Source of the DNA: Gallionella sp.
GTDB taxonomy: Bacteria; Pseudomonadota; Gammaproteobacteria; Burkholderiales; Gallionellaceae
Direction: 5' to 3'
DNA: 8,863 nt
Assembly: GCA_025362155.1 (NCBI GenBank)
Contig: JANYHX010000329.1
Span: forward strand, 1-8,863
In this document: piece after piece, positions 1-7,230 of the stretch
Layout: each line of letters begins with the position of its first letter
Position numbering within the stretch: the stretch's first letter is position 1
The notes under the pieces: model-generated
Told to the model about the DNA's origin: nothing
Seen by the model: the letters and a program-made list of their open reading frames with translations, nothing else
Database searches by the model: none
Made by a program: the position numbers and the translations under genes

Positions 1-2903
1 GTCGCGGTGAATTGGCTGCCCAACAGCGCGTGTCCCGGCATCACGCCGATAATGGTGAGCGGGATCGGGGCCATGATGACCAGTGGCACAACGTAGGATC
101 TGAACTGCGCCACCACCAGCAGGTAAATCAAAATCAAGCCCACGCCATAAGCGATGCCCATGTCGCGGAAAGTCTCGAAGGTCACCTGCCATTCGCCGTC
201 CCACTTCAGCGCATATCCCGCATACGGGTCGCTGGGCTGCTTGAAGAAATAACTCTCCAGTTTTCCACCTTGCTCCAATGGCATGTTACTCACTTTGCTG
301 TTGATGCCGAACATGCCGTACAGCGGGCTGTCCAGCTTGCCCGCCATATCGCCGAACACATACACCACCGGCAGCAAATCCTTGTGATAGATCGGATAAT
401 CGCGTTGCATGGTCACGACTTGCACTACTTCTGAAAGCGGAACAAGTGCACCTTCTCGGGCAACCCCGTCGCGGGCCCTGACCTTGAGTTTCAGTACATC
501 GTCGATACGGCTGCGGCTTTCGGCGGGCAGGCCAATGCGCAGTGGCGGGGCATATTTCGCGTCGGCATCGTGCAGCGAAGTGACATCCTGGCCTGACAAT
601 GCAACACTGATTACATCCACGATGTCGCGCGGCGCAACGCCGAGCAAGGCCGCCTTGCTCTGAATCACTTGCAACACCATCTTGGGGGCAGGCTCGGTCA
701 CACTATCGTCGATGCCAACGATGTCCGCAGTTTTGCCGAATTGTTCGCGCACCTTGCCTGCCACCTTGCGCGCGCCTTGATAATCCGGCCCGTAAATTTC
801 CGCAACGATGGGTGACATCACCGGCGGGCCGGGCGGCACTTCAACGATCTTCACATTAGCCTTCCACGTAGCGGCGATTTTTTGCATCGGCCCCAGCGCG
901 GCAGCCGCGATCTCATGGCTGCTGCGACTGCGATGATGTTTGTCGCGCAGGTTTACCTGGATATCGCCCTGCTCGGCGGCACTGCGCAAATAGTATTGAC
1001 GCACCAGGCCATTGAAATTGATCGGGGAAGATGTGCCGGCGTAAGCCTCATAGTCGGTGACTTCCGGCACGGTGGCCAGATAGCCGCTGATCTCATGCAA
1101 CACTGCACTGGTCTGCTCCAACGGCGTACCGGCAGGCATATCCACGACAATTTGAAATTCCGACTTGTTGTCGAACGGCAACATTTTCAGAACCACCAGT
1201 TTCACCACACCCAGCGATACGGCCAGCAGCAGGCCGCCCAATATGGCCAGCCACAATTTGCGCCGCGCCGGTTTGCCATGCACACCATTGAGGAACGGGG
1301 TGAGGTATTTTTTGAAGAAGCGATGTGTCGCACTATCGCGTTCATCCTTTATTTCTGTGTGATGTGCACCGGCAAAACGCAACACCAGCCAGGGTGTGAT
1401 GACGAATGCCACCGCCAGCGAGATCAGCATGCCCATGCTGGCATTGATCGGGATCGGGCTCATATACGGCCCCATCAGTCCGCTGACGAAGGCCATCGGT
1501 AACAACGCGGCGATCACCGTAAGGGTCGCGAGTATGGTTGGGCTGCCCACTTCGTCCACCGCCTCGGGAATGATTTCCGACAGCGGCTGATGCGTTGCCA
1601 AAGCGCGGCGGCGATGGATATTTTCCACTACCACAATCGCGTCATCCACCAGAATACCGATGGAGAAAATCAGCGCGAACAGCGACACACGATTCAGCGT
1701 GAAGCCATACGCCCATGATGCGAACAGGGTTGCGGCCAGCGTCAACATCACGGCGATGCCGACCACGAAAGCCTCGCGCCGGCCCATGGTCAACCACACC
1801 AACGCCACCACAGCAAACGTCGCGAACACCAGCTTCTCGATCAGCTTCATCGCCTTGTCGTTCGCGGTTTCGCCATAGTTGCGCGTGATGCTGACTTGCA
1901 CATCGGCGGGAATCACGCTGCCCTTCAATTCCTCCACGCGTGCCAGCAACTTATCGGCGATTTCCACCGCATTCGCGCCCGGCTTTTTGGTGACCGCCAG
2001 CGTCACTGCGGTGTATTCGCCCTTTGCTTTGATCTCCTTGTCGGATGCAGCAGGCCCGGTTCCCAGCCATACGTAACTGCTCGGCTGATCCGCGCCATCC
2101 TGTACTTCGGCGACATCGCGCAAAAATATCGGTTTACCCTGGGCCACGCCGATCACCAGTTGTTTCACTTCGTTAGCGTTACTCAGGAAACTGCCGGTCT
2201 GCACCAATACTTCGCGATTGTTTTGCACCAGGCTACCGGCGTTCTGCGACACGTTGGCAGATTGCAATGCAGCGCGCACATCCTGCATGGTGAGCTGAAA
2301 GGCGTTCAGACTTTCCGGGTTAAGCAACACGCGCACCATGCGCTGGGTCGCGCCCAGCGTGGTGACTTCGCGTGTTCCCGAGACGCGCTTCAATTCCGCT
2401 TCGATAGCGTGTGCCACCTGGGTCAGTGCGATGCCGCCACCTGCCGCTTGCTCGCGCCATAATGTCAGCGCCATCACCGGCACATCGTCGATGCCTTTGG
2501 CTTTGATGATAGGCTGGCTTACGCCCAATGTTGGCGGCAGCCAGTCCGCATGTGCATGCACCACGTCATACAATTTTACCAATGACCGCACGTGTTCTTC
2601 GCCAACCTTGAACTGCACGGTGATAATCGCCATGCCGGGCTGCGCAACAGAATAGACGTGCTCCACCCCGGCAATTTGCGACAACACCTGCTCGGCTGGC
2701 GTTGCCACGGTTTGCGCCACGTCTTTGGCCGATGCGCCCGGGTAGGCAATCATCACGTTCGCCATGGTGACGTTGATCTGCGGCTCTTCCTCGCGCGGCG
2801 TCACCACCACCGCAAACGCACCCAGCAGCACGGCGACCAATGCCAGCAGCGGGGTCATTTGCGAGTGCAAAAAATATTTGGCGATACGCCCTGAGATACC
2901 CAT
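1..2903 (-). CDS. RND efflux permease, HAE/AcrB-like (3' end outside window)
   Basis: Inner-membrane proton-driven pump subunit of a tripartite RND exporter. The minus strand is open without a stop for 967 codons from ATG at 2901-2903 and runs off the left edge. Relatives are usually 1030-1090 residues, so the last membrane helices are missing. TM1 is at about residues 17-35, followed by a large periplasmic loop beginning with the usual TPREEEPQ stretch. The TM4 proton-relay motif ILVDDAIVVVEN has adjacent Asp420 and Asp421, as in AcrB (D407/D408). This favours the drug/organic HAE type over heavy-metal CzcA/CusA pumps. The second half has the second porter repeat and the helix ending LLVVAQFRSYVVPL. 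An AGGA ribosome site lies 9 nt upstream of the start. The gene is third in an operon with the adaptor and a sulfide:quinone oxidoreductase, 94 bp after the latter. The substrate cannot be read from the sequence. Confidence 0.95.
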   Translation of the reverse strand, partial: MGISGRIAKYFLHSQMTPLLALVAVLLGAFAVVVTPREEEPQINVTMANVMIAYPGASAKDVAQTVATPAEQVLSQIAGVEHVYSVAQPGMAIITVQFKVGEEHVRSLVKLYDVVHAHADWLPPTLGVSQPIIKAKGIDDVPVMALTLWREQAAGGGIALTQVAHAIEAELKRVSGTREVTTLGATQRMVRVLLNPESLNAFQLTMQDVRAALQSANVSQNAGSLVQNNREVLVQTGSFLSNANEVKQLVIGVAQGKPIFLRDVAEVQDGADQPSSYVWLGTGPAASDKEIKAKGEYTAVTLAVTKKPGANAVEIADKLLARVEELKGSVIPADVQVSITRNYGETANDKAMKLIEKLVFATFAVVALVWLTMGRREAFVVGIAVMLTLAATLFASWAYGFTLNRVSLFALIFSIGILVDDAIVVVENIHRRRALATHQPLSEIIPEAVDEVGSPTILATLTVIAALLPMAFVSGLMGPYMSPIPINASMGMLISLAVAFVITPWLVLRFAGAHHTEIKDERDSATHRFFKKYLTPFLNGVHGKPARRKLWLAILGGLLLAVSLGVVKLVVLKMLPFDNKSEFQIVVDMPAGTPLEQTSAVLHEISGYLATVPEVTDYEAYAGTSSPINFNGLVRQYYLRSAAEQGDIQVNLRDKHHRSRSSHEIAAAALGPMQKIAATWKANVKIVEVPPGPPVMSPIVAEIYGPDYQGARKVAGKVREQFGKTADIVGIDDSVTEPAPKMVLQVIQSKAALLGVAPRDIVDVISVALSGQDVTSLHDADAKYAPPLRIGLPAESRSRIDDVLKLKVRARDGVAREGALVPLSEVVQVVTMQRDYPIYHKDLLPVVYVFGDMAGKLDSPLYGMFGINSKVSNMPLEQGGKLESYFFKQPSDPYAGYALKWDGEWQVTFETFRDMGIAYGVGLILIYLLVVAQFRSYVVPLVIMAPIPLTIIGVMPGHALLGSQFTA

Positions 2904-2935
2904 AGATTTTTTTCCTAACACCGCTCGACACTTAT

Positions 2936-2977
2936 AAAAACTTAAGGACTGGGAGACTGTCATCTTGCCCCAGTCCT
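2936..2977 (-). terminator. Intra-operon hairpin with T run (attenuator or weak terminator)
   Basis: Perfect 9-bp inverted repeat AGGACTGGG (2945-2953) and CCCAGTCCT (2969-2977) with a 15-nt loop. On the minus strand the stem is followed, after TAAG, by five T residues (2936-2940). It sits in the 94-bp gap between the oxidoreductase stop and the RND permease start. As an intrinsic terminator it would be leaky because the T run is short and offset by 4 nt. It could instead be an mRNA-stabilising 3' hairpin for the upstream genes. Confidence 0.55.
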
Positions 2978-2997
2978 CTTTTGCACAACACTACTTC

Positions 2998-4269
2998 TTA
3001 CTTCAGTTTGGTGATGCCCATGGCACTCATCACCAACTTTTCATACATGGGCTCGGAAGTGCCGCGTTTCACTTTGCGGATGAAATATTTTTCAAAGGCG
3101 ATCTTCGCCACATGCACCCATTTACCGGATGACACCCAATTGACGTTGCGCGGGGGTATCTGGGGAAGCGCCACAAAGGCCATACCGGTATCGCCAAAAT
3201 CGGCCAGACACACGGCGTTCCAGGTCGCCTTGCTGGTAGGCGGATTGCCCGTCAATTCCGCAGAGATGTTATGCGCGGTCGCCGTTACCATGGATTCGAT
3301 CATGTAGCCGGTCTTGGGTACACCGACAGGAACAGGAGTTTTTTCGACAGGCGGAATCGCGATACACACGCCGACCGCGTAGATGTTCTTGTAGGTGGGA
3401 TTGCGCTGGTGCTCGTCCACCAGAATGAATCCGCGCGCTTGGGTCAAGCCTTCGATGCCAAACACTGCGTCCACACCCTTAAAAGCGGGCAACATCATGC
3501 TGTAGGCAAAGGGTAGCTCATGCTGCAATTTTTCTTTGCCCATGTCATCAAATTCCGTGACGAACATCTTGCCGGCTTCGATTTTGCTCACTTTCGCGTT
3601 GCATATCCATTTGATGTGCTTGTCGCGCATCGCGGATTCCAGCATGCCTTTGGAATCGCCCACACCGCCCAGACCGAGATGCCCGATATAGGGCTCCGAG
3701 GTGACGAAAGTCATCGGGACCCGGTCGCGGATCTTGCGGCGACGCAGATCGGTCTCTATGGTGAAAGCGTATTCATAAGCCGGGCCGAAGCAGGATGCGC
3801 CCTGTACCGCACCGATTACGATAGGGCCGGGATTGCGGGTGAAATTTTCCCATTCATCGTGCGATTTCATCGCATGATCCACATGACAGATGGAATGCGT
3901 GTATCCGCCATGCGGGCCCAATCCCTCGACTTCATCGAAGGCCAGCTTGGGGCCGGTGGCGATCACCAGAAAGTCGTAATCGACCATAGCCCCGTCTTCC
4001 AGCTCGAGGCGACTATTTTCGGGATGGACGCGCTTCACGCCAGTGGAGATAAAGTTGATGCCTTTGCGCTCCAGATAAGGACGTATACCGAACTCGATGT
4101 CTTCGCGGTCGCGCCATTTCACGCCCACCCAAGGATTAGAAGGCACGAAGTGAAAATTCTCGCTGTTCGAGATCACGGTGACCTTGTCCGCCTCGCGTAT
4201 TTTTTTCTGCATTTCATAAGCCATCGGCATGCCGCCTATGCCTGCGCCCATAATGATGATGTGTGCCAT
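2998..4269 (-). CDS. sqr: Sulfide:quinone oxidoreductase
   Basis: Membrane-peripheral FAD enzyme that oxidises sulfide to polysulfide/sulfur and passes electrons to the quinone pool. The 423-residue product begins MAHIIIMGAGIGG with the FAD dinucleotide-binding GxGxxG motif. The three catalytic cysteines are present at Cys128 (SICHVDHA), Cys160 (GASCFGPAYEYA) and Cys354 (WNAVCLADFGD). From memory these match Cys128, Cys160 and Cys356 of the structurally known Acidithiobacillus ferrooxidans enzyme. Also present are TSEPYIGHLG (187-199 region), PAFKGV, and the FAD/quinone-site segment IAIPPVEKTPVP followed by PKTGYMIESMV. The amphipathic C-terminus WVHVAKIAFEKYFIRK fits the membrane-attachment region. 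Start 4269 has AGGAGA 7 nt upstream. An in-frame ATG ten codons earlier lacks comparable support. The gene lies 49 bp after the adaptor gene and before the RND permease. Cys302 (AVGVCIAIPP) is an additional cysteine beside the cofactor/quinone segment. Confidence 0.95.
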   Translation of the reverse strand: MAHIIIMGAGIGGMPMAYEMQKKIREADKVTVISNSENFHFVPSNPWVGVKWRDREDIEFGIRPYLERKGINFISTGVKRVHPENSRLELEDGAMVDYDFLVIATGPKLAFDEVEGLGPHGGYTHSICHVDHAMKSHDEWENFTRNPGPIVIGAVQGASCFGPAYEYAFTIETDLRRRKIRDRVPMTFVTSEPYIGHLGLGGVGDSKGMLESAMRDKHIKWICNAKVSKIEAGKMFVTEFDDMGKEKLQHELPFAYSMMLPAFKGVDAVFGIEGLTQARGFILVDEHQRNPTYKNIYAVGVCIAIPPVEKTPVPVGVPKTGYMIESMVTATAHNISAELTGNPPTSKATWNAVCLADFGDTGMAFVALPQIPPRNVNWVSSGKWVHVAKIAFEKYFIRKVKRGTSEPMYEKLVMSAMGITKLK

Positions 4270-4318
4270 TGTCCATTCTCCTAATGTCGATTTAGCCAAC
4301 TCTCCAACCGCATCCTTT

Positions 4319-5335
4319 TTACTTCCCCACCATGCCCGCCTTGATCGGATCCAAGGCCACTTGCTCCCCGAGATTCAGCCCCGCCAGCACTTCTATTGCG
4401 CCATCCGTGGTGGCTTCGCCCAAGCGCACCTGACGTAACTGCACTCCACCTTTTGCATCGACCACATACACCGCCACCACCTCGCTGCGATGCAGTACTG
4501 CGCTGATGGGTATCACCAGTCTGCTGGCCTTGCCCACCACAAAATGCGCGCGCACAAACATCCCGGGGTATACGCCCACTACATTAGCGGGAAAATTCAC
4601 GCGGACTTGCGTGGTATGGGTGCGTACATCGGCGAGCGGTTGAACTGCAACGGAAGCCGCATTAATCCAGCGATTCAATGCAGGCAACTCAATTTTTGCG
4701 CTGGGCTGGGGACCAATATCCTGCAACTTATATTGCGGCACGCTCACCACCACGCGCATTTCCGCCGGATCAAAGCCGGCCATCAGCGGTTTGCCCGGCG
4801 TCACCATCTCACCTACTTCCACCAGCCGCGCTGCGACCACCCCGCCATAGGGCGCCACCACGGCGCTATAACCATGTGCGAGACTGGCCTGGCCCGCACC
4901 AGCCTCGCTGGCCGCAGCTTGCGCCCGCGCCACTTGATAATCGGCCTGCGCTTTGTCCAGCGCCGATTGACTGATAAATCTCTGCTCGAATAATTGCCTG
5001 GAACGTTCATAGTTTGCTTTCGCGTTCTGTAAAGTAGCCTGCGCCTGCAACACCTGCGCATTGCTGCCCGCCAAGGCCTTAGCAGTTTCACGCTCATCGA
5101 TCCGCAATATCACCTGACCCTTGTTGACGCGATCACCGACATCGAAATTTATTTCCTTGATGCGTCCACTGATTTGCGCAGACACAGTGGATAGTCTTGC
5201 CGCCTCTACCACGCCTTCAACACTGTAAGTCTGTTCCACTTCGCGATATTGAACCGGCGCAACAGCCAGCGGTTCGCTTGCGTGAGCAGATGCTGCGAGC
5301 CACAGCAATAAATAAAAGATCCATGAGGTTTTCAT
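4319..5335 (-). CDS. RND periplasmic adaptor (membrane fusion protein, HlyD/AcrA family)
   Basis: Periplasmic protein that joins the RND pump to an outer-membrane channel. The 338-residue product begins with a Sec signal peptide (residues 1-19, MKTSWIFYLLLWLAASAHA, likely cleaved after AHA). There is no lipobox cysteine, so it is probably soluble rather than a lipoprotein. Domain order is: lipoyl/barrel-sandwich half motif (about 47-82, SAQISGRIKEINFDVGDRV), alpha-helical coiled-coil hairpin (about 84-150, rich in Ala/Gln), second lipoyl half (about 155-186, APYGGVVAARLVEVGEMV), beta-barrel (about 190-270, with GVYPGMFV) and a short membrane-proximal domain. Length is normal for the family. 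An ATG 24 bp upstream (5359) is in frame but lies at the predicted transcription start, and the signal peptide supports 5335. It is the first gene of the operon. No outer-membrane channel gene is visible in the window. Confidence 0.93.
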   Translation of the reverse strand: MKTSWIFYLLLWLAASAHASEPLAVAPVQYREVEQTYSVEGVVEAARLSTVSAQISGRIKEINFDVGDRVNKGQVILRIDERETAKALAGSNAQVLQAQATLQNAKANYERSRQLFEQRFISQSALDKAQADYQVARAQAAASEAGAGQASLAHGYSAVVAPYGGVVAARLVEVGEMVTPGKPLMAGFDPAEMRVVVSVPQYKLQDIGPQPSAKIELPALNRWINAASVAVQPLADVRTHTTQVRVNFPANVVGVYPGMFVRAHFVVGKASRLVIPISAVLHRSEVVAVYVVDAKGGVQLRQVRLGEATTDGAIEVLAGLNLGEQVALDPIKAGMVGK

Positions 5336-5350
5336 ATGCGTTAACCCATT

Positions 5351-5379
5351 ACTAATCATATATTAGTATATTCTAATAT
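5351..5379. promoter_or_regulatory. Palindromic operator overlapping the -10 box
   Basis: A perfect 7-bp inverted repeat, ATATTAG (5360-5366) and CTAATAT (5373-5379), is separated by 6 bp. A second overlapping inverted repeat, ACTAAT (5351-5356) and ATTAGT (5362-5367), extends it on the downstream side. The TATACT -10 box of the efflux/SQR operon lies inside it. AT-rich palindromes of this length over a promoter are typical sites for small winged-helix repressors. ArsR-family sulfide/persulfide sensors (BigR/SqrR type) are a natural guess given the sqr gene, but the regulator is not in this window and its identity is inference. Confidence 0.55.
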
Positions 5380-5393
5380 TTAAAGAAAAGCAA
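5365..5393 (-). promoter_or_regulatory. Promoter of the adaptor-SQR-RND operon
   Basis: Minus-strand sigma70-like elements: TTGCTT (5388-5393) and TATACT (5365-5370) separated by exactly 17 bp. The predicted transcription start is near 5358, giving a leader of about 23 nt before the adaptor ATG. An AT-rich palindrome covers the -10 box, so this promoter is probably controlled by a repressor. Confidence 0.65.
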
Positions 5394-5421
5394 CCTTCCC
5401 AAGCCTATTCCTCTAGTCATT

Positions 5422-5449
5422 TTGCCTGAATCATTAAATGAGTTACAAT
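5422..5449 (+). promoter_or_regulatory. Promoter of the Panacea gene pair, with an internal palindrome
   Basis: TTGCCT (5422-5427) and TACAAT (5444-5449) with a 16-bp spacer form a reasonable sigma70 promoter, leaving a leader of about 70 nt before the ATG at 5527. The spacer contains the 11-bp palindrome TCATTAAATGA (5431-5441), placed where a bound antitoxin or antitoxin-toxin complex would block polymerase. Autoregulation is typical of type II toxin-antitoxin operons, but binding here is inferred. Confidence 0.5.
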
Positions 5450-5526
5450 GCGCCACCTTGATGCACCAGCACACCACAAGCAGTATCTCCACAAGTATGC
5501 AGACCATTATTTCAGGAAGAGGAATT

Positions 5527-6069
5527 ATGGAAACCGCAACCATGCCTGTACATGCAAAACATTTTGATCGGGAAAAGGCACTAGAGGTGATTTTATACAT
5601 CGCCGAAAGCCTGGCTGCCCCGACCCTGCATGGCATTTCCAAAATGCTTTACCTCGCCGACAAGAAGCATCTCCAGGATTTCGGGCGTCTTATCTGTGGC
5701 GACCAATACATCGCCATGGAGTATGGGCCAGTTCCCTCTGCAATCTACGATATGATGAAAGTTGCCGCCGGGCGCAATAGTATTGATATTGACTGGGACG
5801 AACTTATCAATGATGCCTTTAAGGTGACACAAGGCAGAAACATCAAACCCAACCGCAGATCAAATGTAAACTTACTGGCCGAATCTGAAATTCACTGCAT
5901 CTCCCAGACCATTGGACAGTTCGGCAGCAAATCATTCGGTGAGCTGACCGACATTACCCATGATGCTGCCTGGAATGAAGTCTCCGAAAATCAATTCATC
6001 CCGATTGATGCAATCGCCAAAACCTTGCCAAACGCCAACGACGTAATTGCCTATCTGCGCGCGCACTAA
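5527..6069 (+). CDS. Panacea-domain (DUF4065, SocA/GepA-like) protein, probable antitoxin
   Basis: A 180-residue protein carrying the Panacea domain, known as an antitoxin domain that pairs with many unrelated toxins and neutralises them by direct contact. Family landmarks: the helical segment ISKMLYLADKKHL (residues 37-49), followed by GDQYIAMEYGPVPSAIYDMM (58-77 region), and near the C-terminus SFGELTDITHDAAW (136-149). These match the usual K-x-LY-LAD, Y-x-A-x-x-x-GPV and L-t-H-x-x-x-W pattern. The start at 5527 is chosen because AGGAAGAGGA lies just upstream. The reading frame is open from 5422, but those extra 35 codons overlap the promoter. It is co-transcribed with the next gene, which begins directly after the TAA stop. 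Domain assignment is strong. The antitoxin role is inferred from family and operon layout. Confidence 0.85.
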   Translation: METATMPVHAKHFDREKALEVILYIAESLAAPTLHGISKMLYLADKKHLQDFGRLICGDQYIAMEYGPVPSAIYDMMKVAAGRNSIDIDWDELINDAFKVTQGRNIKPNRRSNVNLLAESEIHCISQTIGQFGSKSFGELTDITHDAAWNEVSENQFIPIDAIAKTLPNANDVIAYLRAH

Positions 6070-6528
6070 ATGTCGCCGCTCAGTGACGGGCTACCTGCCG
6101 AAGCACGCAAAAAATTCATCCTTGGAAAACTGCTACCGGGATGCGTTGTCCGGCTGGAGGTCAAGTTTCCTGATAAATCAAAACCAAAATTCCTGGTTCT
6201 GGTTGCCGAAGATGACCCGGAATATTGGACATTCATCGTCAATACCGAAATACATTCTTTTGTTCATGCAAGGCCGCACCTGCTCCAGTGCCAAGTGAAA
6301 GTTGATAAAGCAGAACACCCGTTTCTGCAATACGACTCGCACCTTGCCTGCCACGAAATATTGAAGCTCCGTAGAGAAGAAGTCATTCAAGCGCTGATGC
6401 ACGACACCTCTGGACTGAAAGGCCATATCTCGGAAGCCGTTCGAGAGCAGATCATCGCCGCCGTCAAGTTTGCGCAGACGCTAACTCCAAACGAAAAGCG
6501 CCAAATTCTTGACTCGCTAACATCCTGA
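6070..6528 (+). CDS. Putative toxin partner of the Panacea protein (PemK/MazF-like appearance)
   Basis: A 152-residue protein whose ATG follows the upstream TAA with no gap and no Shine-Dalgarno of its own, so translation is probably by termination-reinitiation from the Panacea gene. I do not recognise the family with certainty. Residues 22-46 (LLPGCVVRLEVKFPD then KFLVLVAED) resemble the first strands of a PemK/MazF barrel, where GDVV and a P-x-LVL segment occur. FLQYDSHLACHEI (85-97) resembles the S-x-x-x-C segment of such proteins. Residues 100-152 are helical and charged. No signal peptide or membrane segment is seen. Position after a Panacea antitoxin is the main argument for a toxin. 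The mRNA-endonuclease fold is a tentative inference, and an unrelated toxin fold is possible. Confidence 0.6.
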   Translation: MSPLSDGLPAEARKKFILGKLLPGCVVRLEVKFPDKSKPKFLVLVAEDDPEYWTFIVNTEIHSFVHARPHLLQCQVKVDKAEHPFLQYDSHLACHEILKLRREEVIQALMHDTSGLKGHISEAVREQIIAAVKFAQTLTPNEKRQILDSLTS

Positions 6529-6774
6529 GTTGCTCGCGGGCGCGGGCACTGGCCAATTTCGGGTTTTCGCTTGGGGTCAGTCGATCATAACGCATGCGAA
6601 AAATTCTAGTCGAGACGTGGAATAACTGTTTTGGGCACGCCGGACAAACCCACAAGGTAATTGTGGCTTGTTGTTGCCAGGTTCAGCTTCATCGCCCCAC
6701 TCCTGAAGAAAATACGGATAGCCCATCGTCCCACAATACCGTCGCCAGTCGGACGGAGTTCTTCTACGAAATAG
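6529..6774. other. Convergent spacer, no supportable gene
   Basis: This 246-bp gap lies between the converging ends of the putative toxin gene and the membrane-protein gene. No clear terminator with a T run is visible. It contains a 7-bp inverted repeat, TTTTCGC (6564-6570) and GCGAAAA (6596-6602), with a 25-nt loop. On the minus strand there is an open stretch without an ATG start, ending in a TGA at 6577-6579, that reads like protein (for example WRRYCGTMGYPYFLQEW). It may be a gene remnant. I see nothing else. Confidence 0.4.
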
Positions 6775-7227
6775 CTAGAGATAAATCCGCTCGTATTCCA
6801 TCTCAAGCTGATCTTCTATGTCATCGACCGCGTTGGCAACATTGCTAAAAATAGAGCTGTTGGGTGGTTGGCAAGTAAACTTACTTGAATCAAAATTTTT
6901 GAGCGTAACCGCACGACGTAGCTCCTTCATAAGGTTAGGGGCAACCTCGAACAAACCGAATGGATGACGCTTTAACTTGGCAATAATGCGCTGAATATCA
7001 AACAACAGGGTGCGAGCCAAATCACCCTTGTATGTGTCTGTCTGGTGGAATTGGATTGCCCTTTCCTCAATTGCCCGCAACGCAAGAATGAATTGATCGA
7101 GACGCTCTCGCGCCTCCTTGCGTTGGTCGCGCTTTGTGGACAGATGATGAACCACAAACCAACCGGCAACAACGATAAGCCAAGTAGGTATCTGCGTCAG
7201 AAATTGGCCGCTAGGGTAATAACACAT
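6775..7227 (-). CDS. Hypothetical single-pass membrane protein, third gene of the STAS/HATPase cassette
   Basis: A 150-residue protein of unrecognised family. Residues about 12-29 (QIPTWLIVVAGWFVVHHL) form one membrane segment, followed by a positively charged stretch (TKRDQRKEARERLD). By the positive-inside rule this places the N-terminus outside and the remaining 120 residues in the cytoplasm. The cytoplasmic part is predicted mostly helical with coiled-coil character (32-60) and an acidic C-terminus (DDIEDQLEMEYE). The ATG at 7225-7227 comes 3 bp after the DUF4325 stop (TAA TCT ATG) with no clear Shine-Dalgarno, suggesting translational coupling. It probably anchors the module at the membrane or acts as its effector or sensor. 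That is inference from position only. Confidence 0.7.
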   Translation of the reverse strand: MCYYPSGQFLTQIPTWLIVVAGWFVVHHLSTKRDQRKEARERLDQFILALRAIEERAIQFHQTDTYKGDLARTLLFDIQRIIAKLKRHPFGLFEVAPNLMKELRRAVTLKNFDSSKFTCQPPNSSIFSNVANAVDDIEDQLEMEYERIYL

Positions 7228-7230
7228 AGA

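Noticed and set aside
12..2655. Several plus-strand open frames of 60-200 codons
   Set aside because: All lie antisense to the RND permease, which is continuous on the minus strand with conserved motifs. Their His/Arg-rich products are typical shadow translations.
3520..4284. Plus-strand 254-codon open frame
   Set aside because: It is antisense to the sulfide:quinone oxidoreductase, whose catalytic motifs fix the minus strand. The plus translation has no family features and is a GC-driven shadow.
5336..5359. Longer start of the adaptor at 5359
   Set aside because: It coincides with the predicted transcription start and would put eight polar residues before an otherwise normal signal peptide.
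5422..5526. Upstream extension of the Panacea protein from 5422
   Set aside because: It would start inside the -35 box and has no ribosome site, whereas ATG 5527 has a strong AGGAAGAGGA just before it.
5373..5642. Minus-strand 89-codon frame over the divergent promoter region and the Panacea gene start
   Set aside because: It is antisense to a clear gene and spans both predicted promoters, so it is not a credible coding region.
6606..6806. Minus-strand 66-codon frame overlapping the end of the membrane-protein gene
   Set aside because: It overlaps the 3' end of a better-supported gene, has no ribosome site and no recognisable family. A different frame of the same DNA looks equally protein-like.
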